From assembly GCA_963691705.1 (NCBI GenBank), contig OY829540.1:72278367-72342366 (forward strand): a DNA stretch of 64,000 nucleotides, read 5' to 3'. Origin of the DNA: Viola odorata (lineage: Eukaryota > Streptophyta > Magnoliopsida > Malpighiales > Violaceae). Shown in pieces: positions 36,001 to 47,212 of this stretch (position 1 is the first letter of the stretch; each line of letters opens with the position of its first letter). The notes beneath the pieces were generated by a model. It saw only the letters and a program-made list of their open reading frames with translations. It did not search any database and was not told the DNA's origin. A program made the translations under genes and the position numbers.

Positions 36001-37266
36001 TACAGTAAAACCCTATTGATAGAATCAAAATATAATTAATTATTAAAATACTCTCAAACGACAACAAGTCTATAATTTTTAATAGGGAGTTATTTTATTA
36101 GTGACGGACAAAAGGATGCAACAACAAAGAGACAAAAGAGAGGGAATAAATTCTCGACGCTACATGTGAGTCGACCAATTCAAACTACACGACGCACGCA
36201 CTATCTACTCCCACTATGATGGCGACACGACACCTCTTACATTTTTAGTCACCAAAACAAAATAAAATTGTTTGTTTCTTAATTGGTGTTTTCCTATATT
36301 TGCATGGAATGGTTCGATCGGTAGCATAATTTAATTACGATGAAGGGATTAATCTATGAAACAAATTGATTAATTAATAAATCCATTCCTTTCCCAATTA
36401 TACAAAGTTGAATATGGTAGTAATTAATCAAGTCTTTCTTAATTAATTTTTGTAATTAATTAATTCAACTTCAATTTACGTACCTACCCCAATATAGCTT
36501 GAAAAGTTGGAATTAAATTAGTAGTTTTTAAGGGAAAGCACACAACACTTTCGCTCTAATTTTTCTAAGTGGTATGAATTAGAAATGGTTTCCATGAGCT
36601 CATGAAGCCAAAAAGATAGATGAGTGAAGGTTGAATTTCATATAAAAAAACAAAGGATGTGCAACAATTTTGAAATTCTTTGCCGCGCTAGGTTTACAAA
36701 CATTATATGTTCGGGCAGTTGTAGATAAATAAAGATGCCTAAATACAGTGTATTGACTTATAAAACAATAAGGTATAGCACAAATTAAGTGTGAGATTTG
36801 TTTTTGGTATCTCTAGGTGTCTTTGTTAGAAAAATAAAAGATCGTCATTCTTTCTCAATAGAATGATATTATCCGTTTTGGGTTCAAGCTCGCATAAATT
36901 TTTCAAAATGCATCATTTTATTAAAAGTTTCATTACTCTCATATTTAGTTTCTTTTACCCTTCTGTTATGAGAATTTTATTTGCACATTCCAATAATTCT
37001 CATCATTCTTCTAGCAAGAAATTGAAGGCGGAGTCTCTATAATCACTACTTACAAATAAGAATTTACAAATGTTTGGTTAATTTGGGAATTTCCCAATAT
37101 TGGCGCTATAAATAAAATATTTTTTTAATTGAGACGTATATTAAAATACTCCCTAAACTAGCTTCAGTTGAGCTTAAAATTTAAAAATGAGCATGTAGTT
37201 CATTGATTGTTTTACTAATAGTAAAAATACTAGTAATATAGTTTCAGAAGTTCAATCTCACATCCA
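33091..37266. other. AT-rich intergenic region
   Basis: No convincing gene in 4 kb. It holds a (TA)n run (about 33679-33699), a 75-base direct repeat ('tcctcttttgactagagaaa' at about 33819 and 33895), a 23-base direct repeat at about 35795-35840, and a possible SINE at 34160. Around 35325-35400 is a GC-richer stretch ('gaggcccgccctggggccca') of unknown origin. Confidence 0.5.
34160..34240 (+). mobile_element. Possible tRNA-derived SINE head
   Basis: TGGTATGAGTGG (34170-34181) fits an internal pol III box A and CACGTTCAATCC (about 34212-34223) fits box B, at tRNA-like spacing. Neither a poly-A end nor a target duplication was found. Confidence 0.4.
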
Positions 37267-37277
37267 TTTATAAAAAG

Positions 37278-37852
37278 GTCATTAGCACTACCACTCCTGA
37301 ACTATCATCACTTGGCAAATAGACCTCTCAATAATTTTATTGTTGAATTCAGCTCCCTTGACTATTTTTTAATTGTAAAGAGACCCTTTCGTTAATTTTT
37401 CCGTCCAAAATCCTAAAATATTTACTTTGACCTTAATTTTTTATTTTTTTTAATCCCCCAAAATAATTCCAAAATAAAATTAAAAAATAACTCCTTTGTG
37501 TTTAAAAAAAATCAAAAAAGGTAAATAAATAAAAGCATCGTTGTTAATTTCATATTTTTGAATTTTTTATAACTTTTTAAAATATTTATCAATTTTAAAT
37601 TTTAATTTTTGATTCTTTTGTTTTTTCAATTTTAAAAAATTATTTTCCTATTATTTTCACTTTTGTTTAAATAAAAAAGAGTAAAAAAATATAATCAAAG
37701 CAAATTCATTAAGATTTTGGATGAAAGATTTAACAAAAATGACTCTTTATAATAAAAAAATAGTTAAGGGAGCTGAATCTTCTGATAATAAATTGTTAAG
37801 GGGCATAATTACCGGATGATAATAATTCATGGGATAGTGATGCTAGTCACCC
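37278..37852. mobile_element. MULE-like fold-back MITE with 11-bp target duplication
   Basis: The arms of about 170 bases are inverted repeats (left GTCATTAGCACTACCACTCC; right, reverse complement, GGTGACTAGCATCACTATCC), and both contain CAGCTCCCTTGACTATTTTT or a close variant. The 11-mer TTTATAAAAAG stands at 37267-37277 and 37853-37863. A 9-11 bp duplication with long TIRs is characteristic of Mutator-like elements. There is no coding sequence inside. Confidence 0.85.
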
Positions 37853-37863
37853 TTTATAAAAAG

Positions 37864-39696
37864 ATTGGTGAAATACCTCTTCCATACCTAAGATTTTCTT
37901 ATAATAACCACTTGACGATATAAAAACAAAACAAATAAATAAATAAGAACTTTTAATCTTTATGGGATGCAGACGTGTCACATGTTGTCGTCAAAAGGTT
38001 ACACCACTATACAATATACAATTTATGTGTAATTACCTAATAACATTTGATCAAGTGTTGTACCAAGAAAGTCTTTTCTTATAATTATTTTAAAAAGTCA
38101 CTATAATTATGTAATTAAATGAAATAATTTCTATTCAATCCCCTATTATAGTGGCGATTAAAATACAATAATTATGTATTTACTAGCGTAAATGATAAAA
38201 AAAAAAACTTTCACAAATGTCTAATCACTCATATTTACTAAAAAAAGAACATTTATAAAAGGAAAACGACTCAAAATCTACCTTACAACTTAATCATAAT
38301 ATCATAGATAAATCGAAGATTTAAGAATGAACTTTACTTATAAATACATACAAATAATTTTTTCACCCGTTCATTCTTAAAAGTGAAGTTTTGGTTAGAT
38401 CTAACGGACTTGTCTCTATCAAACTTTTAATTCTATAATGAAGTTAGATTTAACGGAATTATCTGAGATAAAATCTAACGGAATTTCTATTGAAAGAAAG
38501 CCTAGCCACATACTCCATGAGATTGCCTAGAAATATGGGCAGCCCGAGTCCTCACCATTAATAAAATGTAAATAAATATATTTATAGAAAACAAAAAAGT
38601 AAAATCAACTCTGCGTTTATACTTAATATCTCAAACACACCCTACATTTTATTTTTGTTTAATTTGAATATTAAATTTGCCAATATTTTCCATATCTATA
38701 TGATATAAGTTTAAATATAAATATAAAAAAAATAAAAAAAGTGGAAAATAAAATAAAATTCAAGTCTATCAGTTTTTTCAATTCAATTGCATTTTTGAGT
38801 AAAACGTTCAACCAGTCCGATTAGTGCAATTTTTATAAACTGGAAAATTATTACATCTTATTTTAGTCTTTCTGATAGCAATTTTACAAATATATGTAGA
38901 CCATTTAATAAAAAAAGAATTCTACGGAAATTGGTTGTTATCAAATGGTAAAAAATTTGTCCACTATTAATTAAAATCTCGAGTTTAAATTTTTATAGTC
39001 AAACGAAACCATACTGAAAGAGTCACCAATTTTTAACGCCCTAAAAAAACTCGAACAAGATTCATCTCAATTGATAGAATACCCAGAAAAGAAAAAAAAT
39101 TGTTAACATGGGGGCCTAAGCATAATTATGGAAGTGTTTTTAGTATTGCCTTGGAATTGAAGTAGTACTATCAAAAATGCCATACTTGCGCACGTGAGCT
39201 GTCTGCCGCTCTAGTTAAAGTCAACTTTCGTCGTCTTCATGATTGAGAGCTAACAACGCCATATCTACGCTTACCCAACACTTCTTTTACTATTGGGTGT
39301 GGACTTCTCCGCCCAATCAGGAAAACCCTTTATCTAATTTTACGTATAAAAACAAAATGTTATCGTTTAAAAACATACTACAATTTTAAACTTTTAAATA
39401 TATAAAAAATAAAAAATAAAAAGTAAAAAATAGTAAAAATTATAAAATTTAGACAAAAAACTGTAACGTAGACCTTTATAAAATGAAAAAAAATATATTT
39501 ACCATATATTTTTAATTTATCTTTTTTAAATACCTTATTGTTTTTTTTCAATTTTTTTAACGACTGAACTCTCTCATATTTGTTACATTTTCTCCCAAAT
39601 TTTCGTAATTTTAAAATTATTTTATCATTTATTTTGAATTTATAACTATAAGAAAAATTAAAATTAAAATTTTAGAAAATTATAGAGCTTAAATTA
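37864..39696. other. AT-rich intergenic region without recognisable features
   Basis: No ORF of note and no clear repeat structure. Confidence 0.5.
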
Positions 39697-39933
39697 TACT
39701 CCCTCCGGAACTTTATAAGTGTCTCCGACACTGTTCATACGCATATCGAGGAGGTCGGATGACGCACTATTTGACCCCAATTTGCCCATAATTTTTTCTT
39801 GGACGTATGTTAAGAATTAACGTATGTTCAAAAAAAAGTACGGAATTTTTTGGGGTCAAATAGTGCGTCATCCAACCTCCTCGATATGCGTATGAACATT
39901 GTCAGAGACACTTATAAGATTCCGGAGGGAGTA
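39697..39933. mobile_element. Stowaway-like MITE G
   Basis: Ends are TACTCCCTCCGGAACTT and ATTCCGGAGGGAGTA, 237 bases. The arms pair almost perfectly (CATATCGAGGAGGTCGGATG against its complement), making this one of the best-preserved copies in the window. Confidence 0.9.
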
Positions 39934-40521
39934 ACTTTCTATACTATAGAATTAAATAAAAAAATTTATAAACTATAAGATATTTTTATATATTTTTTCC
40001 TTTAATTTAATATATTATTGTATTCCAAAAACAATAAAAGTGGTGGTAATAGTTACTAGATTATTATTAATAGTGTAATTACTTAAGTGGGACCAGCCCG
40101 AGTCAAATCGATAGGAAACGACACAAAATCTCTTTCACGCGCCATACGCGGTCATATCCTTTGAAGTAAACGTAAACACACTCTACAAATTTTTATAATT
40201 AATTTCGATTACAAATACACTCTATTAATTATTTTTATTTATTATATTAATTATATTATCAATTTAAAATGAATATACTTTAAATTGATTGAGTTAGATT
40301 TTATAATTTATAAAAAAGATAAAAATTATAATTAAAAAATGCCAACTAATTTTTTAAAAATTATAAATATTTTTTTAATTAAAATTAATAACTATAAAAG
40401 TTTGGAGGGAGTATCTTATATGTATTCCCCCATCAAAACATGTTGTAAGTCTCAATTATTTTATCATAATTATAATATCATCAAGACTTATTCATTTTAA
40501 AATAGATTTAATCAATAGATG
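39934..40521. other. AT-rich intergenic region
   Basis: Only a lone MITE-like end ('ggagggagta' at about 40403) is seen. No gene. Confidence 0.5.
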
Positions 40522-40549
40522 AACTGATATAAGTAAATGACGGTCGAGT

Positions 40550-40675
40550 TAGCTTTTCTGTGCAGGTATCTTGTTTACCTGCTCTGTCCCACTCTGTATT
40601 GGTTCGTGATCTCTTTGGTCATTTGTAATGACCTTTTATTTTTTATATTAATATATATCAACTTATTAAAAAAAA
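40550..40675 (+). mobile_element. 5'-truncated LINE-type insertion with poly-A tail
   Basis: About 126 bases end in a run of A and are flanked by a perfect 28-base direct repeat (40522-40549 and 40676-40703, beginning AACTGATATAAG). Long target duplication, A-tail and 5' truncation are the marks of target-primed reverse transcription. The body (TTTGGTCATTTGTAATGACC, then a TATATATA region) looks like a plant L1 3' UTR, but a SINE or short retrocopy is possible. Confidence 0.85.
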
Positions 40676-40703
40676 AACTGATATAAGTAAATGACGGTCG
40701 AGT

Positions 40704-41436
40704 AAATTTAAATAAAATTCAACTAATCTTAACTGAGTTTAGAAAACTAAATCCTACTTTTAACCCGTTTATTAGTTAAATCTAATTAAAATATTAAAAT
40801 ACGCATTCTTATATGCATAATATGTATATTTTATTTATTAGTATAAAAAAGGAAAAACACGTTATAATATTTTTTCCCTCGGACCATCCCTAGGTAGAAT
40901 AATACCCACCTAGTATTACTAAAATGGATGCTTTGCTCCGTGAGAGATGACGTGGACAGGACACGGAACGTGGAAGCATTAATTATTCGTTCCGTTAAGA
41001 GGCCTAATCCTCCAATCCATTATTATGCGTGGACTTCTCTCCATTTTTCACACGCTGCTGCCGGTCTTCCTCCTCCTCCTCCTCTTTCCTACATAAACCC
41101 CTCTCTGCCCAGTTGTCTGTCCATTCATTTCTTACCTGTCTTTCTATCAATCTCCTCCTACAAATAATCCAATCCAAATCCAATCCGGTCCTATCATAAA
41201 CTGATTTAGTTACCACTTTCATCCAATCCAACCTATTCTCTTTCTACTCTTGCTCATCTCATTCTGTTGTAACTTTCTATCAGTTTTTCACAACAATCCA
41301 TCTGACCGAATTTGTCTTTTGTTATCCTGAAAGAAATTAATCAGGATTTGTAATTAACTTGAATTTGGTGGTTTCAAGAAAACACTGTCTTTAAAGAAAG
41401 AAACAGAAAGGAAAAGAAGATTCTTTATTGAAGAAG
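40704..41436 (+). promoter_or_regulatory. Promoter and 5' UTR region of the Nudix gene
   Basis: An AT-rich upstream part is followed from about 41040 by a pyrimidine-rich leader ('cttcctcctcctcctcctct'). That is typical of plant 5' UTRs and leads into the ATG at 41437. The exact start site cannot be fixed by eye. Confidence 0.5.
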
Positions 41437-42414
41437 ATGACTTGCTTAGTTGCTCGCACAGGGAGGGAGTTGCAGCGATATGACCATATGGGTGGCCGCC
41501 AAGTTGTTGGGTCAGTCCTCAAATCTTTTTCCCTTTCTTGATTTGAAATATACTTTGATTTCTTGATTGAAATAGTTTATTATGTTTGATTACTGAATAT
41601 TTGTCTGGTAAAAACAAAAAACAGATGCATTCCATATAGATACAAGGATTGTAAAGATGGTTCCTTTGGTGATGAACTGGAGGTGCTTGTGATTACTTCC
41701 CAGAAGGGTTTTGATAAAGGAGTGATGTTCCCTAAGGTAATTAAACACCCTTCTTAATCTTTGATCATGATCATGTTCTTAATATAATAATTAGCATGAT
41801 GATTATGCATTAATCACATCTTAATCCAACACTAATTGTAATTGTTGTCATCTTCAGGGTGGTTGGGAACTTGATGAATCTTTAAAAGAAGCAGCTTGCA
41901 GAGAATCACTTGAAGAAGCAGGTGTTCTTGGCCATCTTGAGGTAATTATTTCAAGATTTCCTGACAAATCAAGATCTTTGATTTTTTTTGATCTTGAGAT
42001 TAGAGTTTAATTAGTGAAATTAATTAATTAATAGTTTGTGTTTGATTCTTTCAGGATGAACTAGGGCAATGGAGATTCTTGAGCAAAGGGAATGGCATAT
42101 TTTATGAAGGATACATGTTCCCATTGCTTGTTACAGAGCAACTCGATCTTTGGCCAGAAAAACACGTTCGCCAGAGAATTTGGGTAGGTTTCTTCATCAA
42201 TCCCCGGCCGGAAATCTTTGATTTTTGTTAGTGTATGTTATATAATACCATATGATTAATAGCTTTTTTTCTGATAATAAGTTTTGCAATTATGCAGATG
42301 ACAGTTGAGGAAGCTAGAGAAGTTTGTAGACATTGGTGGATGAAGGAAGCTTTGGACATTTTAGTTCATCGGCTAAAGCAGAAAGAAGATGTAATATCTT
42401 GCAATCTAAGCTAG
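41437..42414 (+). CDS. Nudix hydrolase (plant NUDT12/13-like)
   Basis: Exons are 41437-41510, 41625-41736, 41858-41941, 42055-42183 and 42298-42414. All borders are GT..AG and the phases give 171 aa. The Nudix box is complete at residues 63-85 (GGWELDESLKEAACRESLEE, then AGV), with the metal-binding glutamates of RESLEE at 78, 81 and 82 in place. The protein starts MTCLVARTGRELQRYDHMGG and has the GCIPYRYK and MFPLLVTEQLDLWPE segments of plant NUDT4/12/13/16/17/18/21-type enzymes. Related enzymes hydrolyse nucleoside diphosphates linked to another group, such as diadenosine polyphosphates or diphosphoinositol phosphates; the substrate here is not certain. It is shorter than the Arabidopsis proteins of about 200 aa because the C-terminal tail is short. 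No clear organelle signal is visible. Confidence 0.93.
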
Positions 42415-43570
42415 ACAAAATAGTTTCTAAACGTTTCGTTCCACGATGCCTTCTCAGCCCTTCCGAGCAAGATATCAATTTCACTAGAGCAATCAGAGCC
42501 TTAAAAAGGGATGACTCTCCTAGTATAGTTGTTCAATTCTGAAGATTCGAACTCGATATTTCAATTGAGGAAGGACAAATCTTTCACCACTTAACTATAT
42601 CGGAATCTTCTACTCACGAAATCCTACACTCTTTTTGGGTTTCTGACACCAATTTTGCTCGGCTTGCCTTCTCCCTAAGAATTGAACATAAATCTGTTTC
42701 TTTTTTAGTTTTTCTTTTTCTGTCCTGGTAAAATATAAATCGTACACCGAAAATGGGCTTACGGAGCCTTGTAAAGTTTATGGGATTGAGCCATTGAGGT
42801 ACAGAAATGCGAATGCAAAATGTAATCAATCGAAGTTTTCACTTTTTCTATTCTCGATTAACATAATTTTCATATTCTTACACTTAAAAGTTCAACAAAA
42901 GTCTTTAAAAAATGTACAAAACTGGACCGACCCGTACAAACAAAATTAGTCATAATCTAACGCATTTACAGATACATCACCTTCATGTTTTATGTACCTC
43001 AGCCGTATATTCTAAGTCTTTCTCATATCCAATCTGATCTATTCGATTCTGCAGATCAGAGATTATGTTTTCTTTGATTTGCAGATAGCTACAGTACAGA
43101 GATGGTTGTATTTTTGGGTTCTTAGTCTCTTTGGGTGGGCACAGTTTGCTGGTATATCCGTAATCTTCTTTCTTTGTAACTCTTTCAATAAAGTCTGTTC
43201 CCTTTGCCTATCTAGAAAAGTTATTATTGATAGGTGTGAAAAATAAACCTCTAATTAGCGATGATACGAAACTCCTTATATTATGTGAAAGCCAAAGCCA
43301 AAATATTGATATCTAACGAATCCTCTAGCTTGTAAACACCTGGGTGTTCGCAAAATTTGAAGTAACAGAGTCCTTCCAAACATTGCCCATTCATTTACTT
43401 TGGCCTGGTTTTTACATAAAATACTCATCGAAATTCATTAAGTTATGAAATTTGAATCAGATACCAACTGAAATTTTAGGTCAATGATTCTATAGTTCAA
43501 TCATGTTAAATCATTAACTCACTAGTAAAATATTACTATGTATTTACTTAAAAAAATTATGAAAAAGAAG
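42415..43570. other. 3' flank of the Nudix gene
   Basis: The first few hundred bases are probably 3' UTR. Around 43040-43210 is a GT/CT-rich stretch ending in 'ttcaataaagtctgttccc' that could be a separate retroposed 3' end. No other gene is seen. Confidence 0.4.
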
Positions 43571-46478
43571 ATTAGTCCAATTAGGTCAACCATCCCCAAG
43601 CTGGTTTAACCAACCAATTTGCCTGAGTTGACCGTTTTTTAGGGTGTAATTTCATTGTTTTATTAGTTGGATCGGTCAGCTCGGTTGTTTTTTTTGCAAC
43701 TATAGTGATGTTTCCTCATGAATGTGGAGTTGCTGTTGCTAGCTGTTACTTGGTCCAACACATGATATGGATCATATTTACTTTCCCAAATTCCAAAATG
43801 CCGCAGCCAAGTGGGAACATGTTCTCCAAAATTGAAATAAAAATCCATTCAACTCAACAACTCAGTATGTGCCAAGGAAACCTCACAATACATTTTTGCT
43901 TTCTTATTTCTAAGGTTATTATGGTGTGGTGGAGGACACACATTGTTAGATTAGATGTCTTGTCTTTTAAATGTTTCCATATTTTTTAAGGATTTTGACA
44001 TTATAAATGGTGTCCTCCTTTAAGGACCATTTCCTTTTCCAATTTGCTTCAAGCACTTTATAGTGTATAGCCAAACACTTAAAATACTCCTATTTGGCAA
44101 ATTGTTGGCAACATCAAATATTAGGTTTAAACTTTTTGAATTATTTTAAGGCTCGATCATGCTCGAACAAGATTAATTTTCTATTGGAAGGGCAAAGAGA
44201 ACACACGAGGAAATCGAAAAAAGAAGTTAATGTTTTTCTTAGATTTACCCTCTACCTTGAAAAAAAATTACATAGAACCCTAAGAACATTGCTCGCACTA
44301 CAATCTACCTATCATGTACTAGTAAGATCAGAGCTTATTGGTACTTTTTGCATGGTATTATGGAGTTAGATCTCAAATTCAAATCTTCTAATTTGCAATT
44401 TCTTTCCACGACAAAAATAGTAAATAATAATAATAAAACATGTATATGCTGCTTTGTAGTGGGGCCAAAGCCAAAACATTCTATGAGAAATTTGCCAAAG
44501 TGGTTTTAAATTTCACCAGAAATGTTTCAGCTTGTTCCATTCCCCTTAACTAGAAGATAAGCATACAGGCCAAGAATAAGGGAATACATGCATGGGCTGG
44601 TTCCTCAAAGGAGACGCAACGACGGGACGCCACCTCGGACCGGTTCTGCAGATGGTATGCTGGGGCAAATTATGCAATGCCAACATTATCCAGAGTCACC
44701 TGAAATCAGTAAGGATAAGGGTTCCAACAATACATTCCAGCATACAGCATGTCCATATTTACGTAGTGTAAAAATTACCTTCGCCTCCATAACTAGCTTT
44801 GGAATGGCAAGTGCAACATATCCTGACCTCTCGACGAGTGAGGTCCGTCGTGCACCCAGCTAGCGAAATAATCTCAGGCTAATTAGCACCGATTACAACA
44901 GCATAAACGTCAAAGTACAATAGGAAGTGAACCAAAAGCGTTTGATGAACTTGAATGTATCCACGTTATTTTGACCACAGATCATGGGTATCAGGTGTTA
45001 TGAGTCTGAACTATGAACTATCTAGGCAAGGGCAATACGAATGCTTCAGTTTCGGAAGGTGCTGACAGCACTTGGCAAGCGCAACACAACAAGGTATTGC
45101 GATCACTTGCAACATAGTTAACGTCTGTATAAATAAATAAAAAAGAAAAGCCATACACATTGGCAACAAGATAGCAACATTAAATTTCCATTTGATAAAA
45201 ACAAAACGGTAGAGGACACTGCTGTTTGTCTTTTTTTTCTTCTTTCTTTTCCTTTTTTTTCATCCTTCACTACATCAGTAGGTGGGTAGTTTTTGACTAG
45301 TTATGAAAGACTATTCTTGTAGTAGCTAAGGGCCAAAAGATGTACAAACAAGAAATGTTTTGAGCTGCAAAGAGGTCAAATAAGGAGGGGCCTAATATGG
45401 TTACGGGAATTAACCGATAGCTATTAGAACATGTAGGGTCTCTAATATCTATAGTAATGCTAGCAAGATGAAATAAATTAGATTTTAGAGGTAGGGCTTA
45501 TTCTCATCATGATCAACAACTAGAAGACACATCCCAAATGCTTGAGAATTCAAAGTGAAAAAAGAAAAACTCGTTAATCATAAGGAACTAATGCTCGTGT
45601 TAAAGACTCCAATGGCAATGGCTCACAGCTCAGCACATTAGAATCTTATGGTTCTGAAAATCAATAACACTTACGGTGAACAATTTATTCATTATAAGCA
45701 CACAGAATGGCATTAGCACCATTGAAAGTAGCACCTGAGACTCCACATGTTCATGCTCAACAATTATACAAGCATCTACAATTGATCCACTCAGTGTGCA
45801 TCCACTACGCTGTATGACTTTCTCCACACTACCGGGTTCCTGAAAGAGGAGAAGTTTAAATGTCTACAAAAAGTTACCATAAACAACAAACCAACCATTA
45901 ACATTAGTGATCATCAAGCATTATACAATTACGTTTATGTAACTGAATTCACATTTTGCAATCTCAAAGTGAGATTCCTACAAAACCAAGACCCAAGTAT
46001 TGCATCCACATCGGGATCAAATTACCCCTTCTCAAATTCCCTTCAAGAAGAAGTCTCCCTTCCAGTCAAATACTGGACCGCCATTTCATTGAATTCATTG
46101 AAGGAGTTCAAAATACTAGATCCAAAATGTAGGCTGCTAACAATAATTTCACACTTCTACAATATTTAACTATATGCATAGCATTAATTCTGGCTGAGAC
46201 CAGCAAAAGGAAATCAATGAACTTGCAGCAGTATCCAGTTATGGGTTTCGCACATAAAAAATGAACCGAACAGGTAAAATTCATAAACAACTAAAAGACA
46301 TAAGAAAAGGAGAAAGTGGAAACCAGCAGCAGCGAAGCGATATGCTTTCAACCGCGACAGCAACATCTTCCGTAGTCTGCAGTTGAACTTGAACCCAGTG
46401 TAAGGAAAAAAGAGAGTGCAATTTGTACCATCACATACAATCCTCTCAACGCGAATCAAATGCACTAAATAAATTTCT
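43571..46478 (-). repeat. Block J, parental copy: remains of an unidentified minus-strand gene
   Basis: Parts of this segment (43571-43855 and 45201-46478) recur at 54768-56349 and, more damaged, at 61062-63401. The middle part (43856-45200) occurs only here. On the minus strand several stretches have exon-like borders: 45735-45839, a short stretch near 46330-46384 (acceptor TGCAG, MLLSRLKAYRFAAA or an alternative frame), and one at about 44786-44860 (SGYVALAIPKLVMEAK, donor GTAATT). I could not assemble a complete protein or name the family. Confidence 0.5.
45735..45839 (-). CDS. Probable internal exon of an unidentified gene
   Basis: 105 bases, phase 0 on both sides, with acceptor CTCTTTCAG and donor GTGCTA. 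It encodes EPGSVEKVIQRSGCTLSGSI followed by VDACIIVEHEHVESQ. The copy at 55603-55707 keeps the same protein except Glu to Gly at the first residue, although several silent bases differ. The family is not recognised. Confidence 0.4.
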
Positions 46479-47009
46479 TCAAGTTTCACATCCAATGACT
46501 TCACAGACAATAACAACAACGACAAACAAACAAAACAAGTGGAAATTTTCTTACGGCGACCAAGGCCCAAAGTGACACCCCAAAAACTACCTATTACCAA
46601 AAACACTAACTTCCAACGAACATGTAATACGCAACCTGATAAAAGGAAAGTATATGTCCAGCAGAAATTACAAACACATGGCAAACTAACCACATCTGAT
46701 TTTTTTGCAAACGTCATAATCCAAAGTCAAAATGAGCATGTTCAGGGCAACAAATCCACTATTTCTAAACAACCCAGTTGAGATAATCAAGTTATGCAAC
46801 ATTTCACATAAAGATCAAACATATTCATCAACAAAGTTTCATCACAATCACCACAAACATGGAAAATAGTACCGAACAGTCCTTGATACCTTCAGTAGCG
46901 TATTCATTCTGCAACAACCTTCTTTCTGGATATTCCTTATCATACTCAAACCAGCATAACCCAAAAAAACATCGAAAACAATGTAAAATCAAAATCCAAC
47001 GAGACGCCT

Positions 47010-47034
47010 CAATAATAATAATAATAATAATAAT
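47010..47034. repeat. (AAT)n microsatellite
   Basis: Eight AAT units followed by a GAC/GACGAAGACGACGACGAGG stretch. On the minus strand this would be 5' UTR of the block J gene. Confidence 0.9.
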
Positions 47035-47084
47035 GACGACGAAGACGACGACGAGGAGGAGCTCAGGCTAGTATGTCTATCAAA

Positions 47085-47125
47085 ACGGCGTCGTACTTTT
47101 AACTGTTTGGGCCGTTGGCCCATCA
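47085..47125 (-). promoter_or_regulatory. Site II-type promoter motifs of the block J gene
   Basis: TTTGGGCCGTTGGCCCATC contains two inverted TGGGCC boxes, the site II elements recognised by TCP factors in promoters of housekeeping plant genes. They lie about 50-90 bases upstream of the exon-like minus-strand sequence, next to an AAACGGCGTCG motif. Confidence 0.45.
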
Positions 47126-47212
47126 GTAAATAATGTTATGGGTTTTTCCAGGCCCCTCAATGCGAGAATAAAATACCACTTTCTTTCTTCTACAGATCTT
47201 TCTACTCATCTC

